From: Cryptomeria japonica
Taxonomy: Eukaryota; Streptophyta; Pinopsida; Cupressales; Cupressaceae
NCBI RefSeq assembly: GCF_030272615.1
Contig: NC_081414.1
Location: 912,459,009 to 912,523,008, forward strand
Length of the DNA: 64,000 nt
Direction of reading: 5' to 3'
The first letter of the stretch is position 1; each line of letters begins with the position of its first letter. Below the pieces are notes generated by a model that saw nothing but the letters and a program-made list of their open reading frames with translations, made no database searches and was not told the origin of the DNA. Both the position numbers and the translations under genes were made by a program. This document shows, one piece after another, positions 57,062-64,000 of the stretch.

Positions 57062-57896
57062 TTATTTATACGCTATGCCAAATACATGTGAGCTAACAAG
57101 AGATACTGTCTTGATTGATTTCATGTTGATATCAACCTTAGAAAATCCAGATTCACTGATGAGTTTTCCTGTCTCGCGTGTGAGGTGACACCCATCTGAT
57201 GCAAATTGCTGTAGCGGATCCAGTAACTTCTGCCAAAACCTCAGGAGTGTGCCATCTGAAATATGTTAAAACAGAGAAAAATCATTCAAATTGGTTGACA
57301 TTCAAGATCTTAAAAAAATTTGGATACTATTACTGCCAAATTTATTGTTGTCAACAAGTAATAGGGAACAGTAACCTGGGGCAGCCACATGTTCCACAAA
57401 GATGAACTGGCCACTAGGTTTCAGCACCCTCTGCACTTCTACAAGGAAAGACAGAATTTGAATGTAAACTAAGGAAGCATATTGTAATGGTGGTCCTTTC
57501 AACACACAATTAGCACTATGTATTTCTCTGAAAGTTATGGCCTTACATGTTAAAAAATAATCTAAAAATTCAAGATGTCACCGTTAAGGAGATATCAAAG
57601 CCATATTATAGTACCCGTGCATGTTTTAATTGATAAGCCCCTTTCATGTATCAGTTGGAGAAACTGGTTTCTACAAATATCAGTTTATCATGTCCAATGC
57701 ATCTCAAGAGGAAAACAGTTTCACATTCTTTCAATAACTATTTCAGTTCAGTTTCCTTGTATTAAGCTTCATCAATGAAAATTTAGATAAAAGTAGTACC
57801 TTTCAACGTCTTCCTCACATCACTGACAGAACACAAAACTAGAGTACCAACAACTGCATCCATGCTTGAATCAAGGACCGGCAAAGCCTCCCCAAC
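57062..57896 (-). CDS. class I SAM-dependent methyltransferase (METTL7-like plant family), last three exons
   Basis: Three exons on the minus strand: 57896-57800 (97 nt), 57438-57376 (63 nt) and 57255-57062 (194 nt, TAA stop). All borders are GT-AG and the phases agree exactly (0, 1, 1). They encode VGEALPVLDSSMDAVVGTLV, CSVSDVRKTLK, EVQRVLKPSGQFIFVEHVAA, LDPLQQFASDGCHLTRETGK and end SSHVFGIAYK. The MDAVVGTLVLCS, VLKPSG and FVEHVAA blocks are post-motif I parts of a Methyltransf_11 fold, and the DGCHLTRET block is characteristic of the plant family. No stop or shift occurs, so the gene is probably functional. The exon with the SAM-binding glycine motif is upstream (right), not found before 64000. 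Substrate unknown. Confidence 0.9.
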
Positions 57897-59409
57897 CTGT
57901 TGAGATAGCATAATTGACTTCAATCTTCAAATTACCTCTTAAGTTAGAACAAACAGATTAAAAATTATCAAAGTTTCTACTATCCAATCTGTATGAATAA
58001 TGAATATTGACATTTGGATGCAATTGGTACAGAGAAATAAAAAACCCTCTTAAGATTTAAGTTATTAACTATAGACATCTGAAAACAGAGTAGTTGAATG
58101 GTCCAGAATCGTCTTACTTGGAAGACACAGTGTCTGTAAACTTAAAACTTGGCTACTCTGTATCTCGCTTCTTTGTTATTGCTTAGCAAAGAAAGAGATA
58201 CCGGGATGTTATTTGGTCCTGTCATTCTCATGATTAATTTGTGCTATGTAGTTATTTCAAACTATATATAAGACTGTTTGTGACATCTCCTTCTGAGTAG
58301 CCGAAATGATCCATTTAGCCTATCTAATTTCTGTAGGCTAATAAATTGACTCAAGTGATAAAAAAAAGGCCAATATTATAAAGCCATGAAAGGTATTTTA
58401 ATGATATATTTTGAGCGAGAAATTAAAAGAACCTTAGGAAAGTTCTATGGGAAGTTATATAAGTTGATTTGAGCACTCATTTGTTCATGCTTGTTTATTT
58501 TTCTCTATTGGGAGTTTGAGCTTCTTGCTTGAGCAAACCCCACGACAAAAACCTTAAGGGAATTGGTTTCTGTAGTGAGACATCTACCCTAGCCAATTTG
58601 CAGGTGGAATCACACAAAATTCATGCAGATGTTTAGTGATTGAAGTTTTGTTAGTTTTTTTTTAAGGTTTGCAGGCAAACGAAAAAATTATAGTTTTCTG
58701 ATTGTTGGGCAAAGTTTTATCATTTTGTTAAGTTTTCAGGTGGCATTGTGGTAATTGATAGGTATGAATTTGAGACACCAATCATGAAGATTTAGTGATA
58801 TATATGTTTCAGAATTTATTCTGCTGGGTGTGAGAATGGGTTATAGCTAGCTGTGAAGTTTCCTTACTTCTCGCATGGGTTTGTTGGCTAGGCAAGTGAC
58901 ATATTTTGCTTTGCGAGGCCTGAGACTACCAAGCTCCTGGTCACCACTCAGTTAACAGCAGGTTCTGGCAATTGTTAGGGGTTTTAAAGACAGCGATAAC
59001 AGTTTGTTGGCACCCAGGAATGGAGGAATAAGTTGCAGGTCGCTAGGGAGCAAATACCAATACTTTTGCAACCACAGACTATCCCAAACTCTTGGATGTG
59101 GAACTTCTGGCACAGAGATTTATTAATTGTAAAATCTGCAATAAAGTTTAGCCATCTGATATTCTGTAACTCTGTTTATTAGAAGCAGCAAATGAACCTC
59201 TTCCCTTGTAATGTGCAACTTCGTGTAATGTGTGTATGGTTGAATGCTTGAGTTCTTTATACTTCAAAGCTGTAAATGTGCATCAAACCACTAGACAGTA
59301 TGGTAAACATTGCAAATCAGAAAATCTCTTCAGAGAATGCATGCAAACTGTTAGATAATAAGCATATTCAAAGAACACTGGAGAAGTATAAAAATTTTGG
59401 GGTAGTTTT
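57897..59409 (-). other. intron or upstream sequence of the methyltransferase gene
   Basis: Begins with a good 3' splice site (CTATCTCAACAG on the minus strand). No further exon of the gene was found on the minus strand, and no other gene. Confidence 0.5.
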
Positions 59410-59889
59410 GTGACCATTTCACACATCGCCCCATCAAAATGGGGACCCCCCTCTCTTTTTTTGGGTCTCGCTTTCTCTTAGTTTAGTTTTTTCTCTGCTT
59501 GCTGGGTGTTTTGAGTGAGTTAGCGGTCGCCTGGGCTGGGTAGGTTAGGGTTTCCTTCGCAAAGCTCACCTAGGGTTTCTTGCAAAGCCAAATTTGACCT
59601 GGGCTTGGGAAAGTCATGTGTTGTCTGCCTTGAACCCTGGTGTAATCTTAGAAGGATCTTGCCTTTCAGGAGATGGAAAATGTATAGATTGTGCAAAGAG
59701 GTTGAGGGTTTGAGTCAGGATGGGTCAAAATTGTAGGTTTTTAGGTCAGAGTCTTGTCTTTTGTCGAGTCAGAGACAATTGAATGGAACCAGTAGGCAAA
59801 TAATAGACTTGAATGACAAAGAGAAGACTCAAGAGGATGAATCTAAGGCATGATGGGTGGAAAAAGTCAAGAAACTCGAGCTAACCATG
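59410..59889 (+). other. left part of the 59.4-64 kb unit
   Basis: Starts near TGTGACCATTTCACACATCG, with several AGGGTTT motifs, and leads into the hairpin array. It could be the start of a long LTR, but no matching second copy or target duplication is in the window. Confidence 0.35.
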
Positions 59890-61893
59890 AATTTCGCTCC
59901 TGACCCTTCCAAAGGGTCCAGAGCGAAATTTCACAAAGGACCTAAGATTTCAACTAAGTCAAAGAGGGGTTGAGCGAATTTGCAAGGATATGAAAGGAAA
60001 TGCATCAAAAGGTCGAATCTAAGGCAAAGTCAAGTCAATCTCAAGGAAAATTGGGCCTAGAATTGGAATTTCGCTCTTGACCCTTCTCCAAAGGGTCCAG
60101 AGCGAATTCCTCTATAAAACACTCCACCATGACCCAAACTAGTAACTAGCTTATTCCCAGGCATTAATGAAGGAAAAACACTCATTTGGATAAGGCAATG
60201 TGGGAAATGAAGTCAAAATTTGAGCACAAGGAGGAATTTCGCTCCTGGCCCTTCCAAAGGGTCCAGAGCGAAATTCATATAAGACCCTATTTCTTCACAA
60301 AATCTTGAAGTGAATGCCAATTTGAACTGGATGATGATAGGGGGAGGCCTGAAAAGTTATATCCAAGCCAAGGAAGGATGAAAAAAGGTGAGAAATGAGC
60401 TCAAGGAATTTCGCTCTTGACCCTTCCAAAGGGTCTAGAGTGAAATTCACATAACCCCTATATTGCTCCTTGTTATGGCCAAGTTTTGGACTTCTAAGGC
60501 ATGGTTGGAATGAATTTGATGTGTTCTTGCCTTTGAAAGGTGAATTGAGATGATGGAGTGGTGAAAATTAATCTAAATCTAGAATTTTGCTCCTGACCCT
60601 TCCAAAGGGTCCAGAGCGAAATTCTCAATTTGACCCCCTTTTTTCGCTCAAGACATTGAAAAGACCTTGTTTTGAGCTAAGTAGATGGCAAATGGACTTG
60701 ATTGTGGTGAGGAGAGGTGAGTTTGATCAAATTTGAAGGTAAATTGAATGGAAGAAATGTGAAATCAACCTAGATTTTGAATTTTGCTCCTGACCCTTCC
60801 AAAAGGGTCTAGAGCGAAATTCCTAGAAGACACCCATTTCTTCCTTGATTAGACCAATATCTTAGTTCCTTGGGCATATTTGGAAGAAGATTGACATGTT
60901 TTTGCCTTAGGAAGTGAATGAAGGCAAAAGAAATGAAGGATTTTGTCCAAGACATGAATTTCGCTCCTGACCCTTCCAAAGGGTCCAAAGCAAAATTCTT
61001 GAAAACACCTATTTTCCCCTTAGATGAGGTCAAAACCTTGGTTCTTATGGCGTGGATGGAAGTGGAACGATGTATTCTTGTCTTTTGAGGTAGATCGGAT
61101 TTGAAATAATGAAGAAATGAGCTCAAAATATGAATTTCTCTCCTGACCCTTCCAAAGGGTCTAGAGCGAAATTCCCAATCTCTCTCTTTTCTTCCAATTT
61201 TGTGTCAAGACAAACATTGATCAAGGTGAATTGAGCTTGGAGATACCCCTAGGCATGCCTTTGAGTGGCTTATACCAAAAATGAAGATTTTGGGCTAGAA
61301 CATGGATTTCGCTCCTGACCCTTCCAAAGGGTCCAGAGCGAAATCCTAAATAGGTCCTGTCCCTGGCCATGGTTTTGAGCGAATTTCTCCTTTCAGGCCT
61401 TCCTAAGGATAGAACAAGTGTTTTCTTCATGAGAGAGGAATCCAAAGGTGAAAATCATGACAAAGCAAGGTAAGAAGAAAGTAGAGTTCAACCTAAAGGA
61501 AGAAAATCGCTCCTGACCCTTCCAACGGGTCCAAAGCGAATTTCTTCATAAGGCACTATTCCTTGCTCCAGAGTACAAGCTAGTGCATTCCCAATCAATG
61601 TTAAAGCCCAAAGACTTGTTATTAATAACCTAAGGAATGAAGAATGAAGCTAAGTGAGGAAAACAAGCAAATTATGAATTTCGCTCCTGACCCTTCCAAA
61701 GGGTCTAGAGCGAAATTCTCAAAATCACCTAATTTGTTCATGATAGAAGCTAAAATATGAATTCCTAGGCCTTGGAAGAGAGAAGACTAGTGCATACTTG
61801 CCTTGGGAAGCAATTTGGGGTAAAGAAATGATACAATTTGGACCTAATCATGAAAATCGCTTCTGGCCCTTCCAAAGGGTTCAGGGCGAAGTC
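59890..61893. repeat. array of twelve 41-nt hairpins, ~178 bp period
   Basis: Core: AATTTCGCTC, two mismatched bases, GACCCTT, loop CCA, AAGGGTC, two bases, GAGCGAAATT. That is a 10-bp and a 7-bp stem. Copies start at 59890, 60067, 60235, 60407, 60583, 60780, 60957, 61133, 61305, 61503, 61677 and 61853; steps are 168-198, mostly 172-177. The ~135 bp between cores is only loosely similar (recurring CTTGCCTTT, GGAATGAA, AAGAAATGA), so the core is conserved far better than the rest of the unit. Confidence 0.93.
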
Positions 61894-62361
61894 CTTTGAA
61901 ATCCCTATTTTTTCACCTTGTTTGAAGGCAAGTTGCAAGTTCATAATGGCAAGAACATTGAAAGGTTAAGGATCAAGATGGTGAAATAATGGAAAGATGG
62001 AGTGAATGGAGTAAAATGGCAAACAATAAATCTTGAAGAAACTTCAACATCTCCTAGGGTTGCCTATGTCTCTTCAAAAGATTCGCAAGCAAATCACATT
62101 CAAAACAAATTATTCCTCTCTTAATTTGTTAATCAAACCTCATTTTTTTTGAATAAATAATGCAAATCCGCCTTGATTAAACAATTGTCAAATTGGCTAA
62201 ATTGACCTTTGAGCTTTAAAACTCAGAAAAATTCATTCTTTGGCGCCCAACTATATTCTTTTTTACCTTTATTGCTAGGTCGGCCACCTTGGAGATGGAT
62301 TTTTTAAATTGTATTTATTTATTTAAGAGGTCGGCCTCTTGGGAAAAGGATGAAAGCGCCC
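61894..62361 (+). other. sequence between hairpin array and TATA box
   Basis: AT-rich; contains two GGTCGGCC blocks (62279-62286 and 62331-62338). No gene. Confidence 0.4.
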
Positions 62362-62369
62362 TATATAGG
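62362..62369 (+). promoter_or_regulatory. TATA box upstream of the ORF at 62884
   Basis: CCCTATATAGGAAAG. About 270 nt before the putative splice donor and 520 nt before the ATG; reasonable for transcription starting near 62395. Confidence 0.5.
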
Positions 62370-62638
62370 AAAGTAAATTTTGCAAGCATTAATCAATATT
62401 CATTCATACTTTCTTCCTAAGAAAATTTGAGAAGAACTAGAGGAGCGAATTGCAGCAGGTGTAGACGAATTTCTGATCTAGGAAGGCTGGTCAAGGTCTG
62501 AATCTGCAAAGGCGAACCTGAGGTGCAGACCTGAAGCTTTTGACCCCCTTTGAATATTACTTGGAAAGAAGGCGAATCCAGCCGCAATCTCCCCTTTTAT
62601 CCATCTTTTCAGGTTGATAATTAGAAATCAAGGACAAG

Positions 62639-62876
62639 GTATGTACAATCTGATTATTTGAAGATGTATTGAAGATCTGATTCAAATTTCTATATCAATT
62701 TTTTAAGGTTAAGTCTTCAATAATCTAGTTTGATTTGTAGGTGATGTCAATTTGAAAAATCATAATTTAAGGGTTTATCATTTTATTGTCAAATTAAAGT
62801 TCAATTGTTTCTTTAAAAGATCTCAAATCACCTATCGAGGGTACTATACCTAAACCTAACTTAAGCCTTTTTGTAG
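62639..62876 (+). other. possible 5'-UTR intron
   Basis: Donor GGACAAG then GTATGTAC, acceptor CTTTTTGTAG (or the AG four bases later). T-rich, 238 bp, no ATG-ORF inside. It would place the ATG at 62884 at the start of exon 2. Confidence 0.5.
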
Positions 62877-62883
62877 GTAGCAA

Positions 62884-64000
62884 ATGGCGGCCCCCAAGGC
62901 AAGTGGATCTGCTACCCGACAAGTTCTCATTAAAGAAGATCAAAAGAGTGATGACTTGGAGACAAGGATCGTATCCAAATGGAGCAGTATTGGAGACACC
63001 AACTTAGGGAACTTCAATGTGAAGAAGTTTCAAGAAGCACCTTACATCGGCAAGCCATCACCCATAGCCAAGAAGATAATTGAGAGTGGCATCATCAAGG
63101 CTGCAGGCTTCCCTCCCGCAGTCAGATGTCATGAGCTAATGATCGAATGTGCTAGGCACTATGATTCACATTCAAGGACAATCATAGCCAAGGATGGAAC
63201 TATCCTCGCCTATCTTTCAAAAGAAGCTATAAGTGAAGCTTTTCATCTTCTGGAATAGAGAGATGTGATCTACAAGAGCTTAGAAGGAGCTAAGTCTATC
63301 TACGAAGATGACCCTGATACCTGTCTGAACTTCATCAATAAGAATTGGTTACTCAAGAGTAGGCCTCGCTTGAATAAGATACTTAATACGCCTCACAAAA
63401 TTGATTTCCAAGAGGAATTCAGAGACTTGATAACCATGCTCAACCAGATTATAGGTGCCTCTCAAGCCTCTTTTTCAACAAGTGGATGTTCTTCTTTATA
63501 CAGATGATCGTTCAAGAAAAGGGAATGTTCAATTGGGCCAGAATTATTAGCAACAACCTAGATGTCCAGTTGAGGAGGCTAGTCCCTACTAAGTCATTCC
63601 ACATGAGTTCATATGTTATATATTCTTTAGCTAGATGTTTTGAATATGTAGGATTACCACACAGAGGAGTTGTTGGGAGAGGACCCAGAGAGATAAGAGT
63701 ATGTGATTCTTATGCTCAATTGCATCATCCACCTAAGAATTACTACAAGCTAGTCAACGATACTTTCATAATGCATATCACCAAGACATTACAAGGAGGG
63801 GTCCACCATCAACTATCTCTAGAAGCACAAGAATTCGTGAAGAAACATGGTGCATGGTTCATTCAATTTCCTAAATTCACCTACATCAGGGTCCATGGAT
63901 GTCCTTCACCTCCTTATATGTTGCCAAGATATCCTATGGATAAAATAATATTACTTGAAGTGACTAGACAGTTGGCAGCTTGTGCTAGAGCATCAAGACA
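62884..64000 (+). pseudogene. unknown retroelement-like ORF, continues past the window
   Basis: ATG at 62884 (MAAPKASGSATRQVLIKEDQ). It contains FNVKKFQEAPYIGKPSPIAK and CHELMIECARHYDSHS, one in-frame TAG (63256-63258), then KSIYEDDPDTCLNFINKNWL. A shift near 63475 leads to an open frame to the window end: MFNWARIISNNLDVQLRRLV, FHMSSYVIYSLARCFEYVGL, NYYKLVNDTFIMHITKTLQG, YMLPRYPMDK. The FHMSSYVIYSLA part resembles the putative plant transposon domain found near gag in some plant elements. That is a weak, memory-based resemblance. The decay favours a transposon over a host gene. Confidence 0.5.

Noticed and set aside
60809-61445. Minus-strand open frames across the hairpin array
   Set aside because: They are produced by the repeated palindromic core; similar short peptides recur in every unit and no stable frame continues.
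59890-61893. CRISPR-like array (regular palindromic repeats with variable spacers)
   Set aside because: Plant nuclear context, units of ~178 bp, spacers similar to one another, and no cas genes. It is a decayed tandem repeat with a conserved core.

Overview
The window is plant nuclear DNA made almost entirely of nested, decayed retrotransposons, with the 3' end of one intact spliced host gene. Low GC, Ty3/gypsy elements close to 20 kb, telescoped insertions of different ages and a host intron that appears to exceed 6 kb suggest a very large plant genome. A conifer or other gymnosperm is my best inference, not something the sequence proves. I see no tRNA or rRNA gene and no CRISPR.

Layout. 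From 1 to about 43,360 the elements form a telescope, each one broken by the next, with left halves outside the window. Gypsy A1 (minus, 1-4927) sits in the RT of a Ty1/copia element (minus, 4928-9212). That copia sits in an antisense plant-mobile-domain (PMD) gene of gypsy A2 (plus, 9213-12856). A2 sits in the 5' LTR of gypsy B (plus, 12857-32590). B and a 5'-truncated LINE (minus, 32847-35571) appear to lie in the leader of gypsy D (minus, LTR 36436-37645). D sits in the gag of a pol-less element E (plus, 37646-42300), and E sits at the 3' end of F (LTR 42632-43358). A minus-strand gypsy remnant follows (43490-44130). From 45184 to 56478 is a chromodomain gypsy (G) with a 5.2 kb LINE in its gag, flanked on both outer sides by the same ~300 bp sequence. 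The last three exons of a SAM-dependent methyltransferase gene are at 57062-57896 (minus). The right end (about 59.4-64 kb) holds a ~178 bp-period array of a conserved 41-nt hairpin, then a TATA box, a possible 5'-UTR intron and an unrecognised open frame that leaves the window.

Biology. A1, A2 and B belong to the Tat-like gypsy branch: extra ORF before gag, a second RNase H after the usual one, very long elements. A2 and B also carry, on the opposite strand between pol and the 3' LTR, a PMD gene that looks spliced, with a short conserved first exon. Arrays of a TAGCGC motif lie before gag and also before the PMD exon, each time in the sense direction of the ORF it precedes; in B the period is almost exactly 21 bp. 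This convergent arrangement and the hairpin array are the strongest candidates for undescribed biology here. Nearly all element ORFs carry stops, frameshifts or lost catalytic residues, so they are annotated as pseudogenes.
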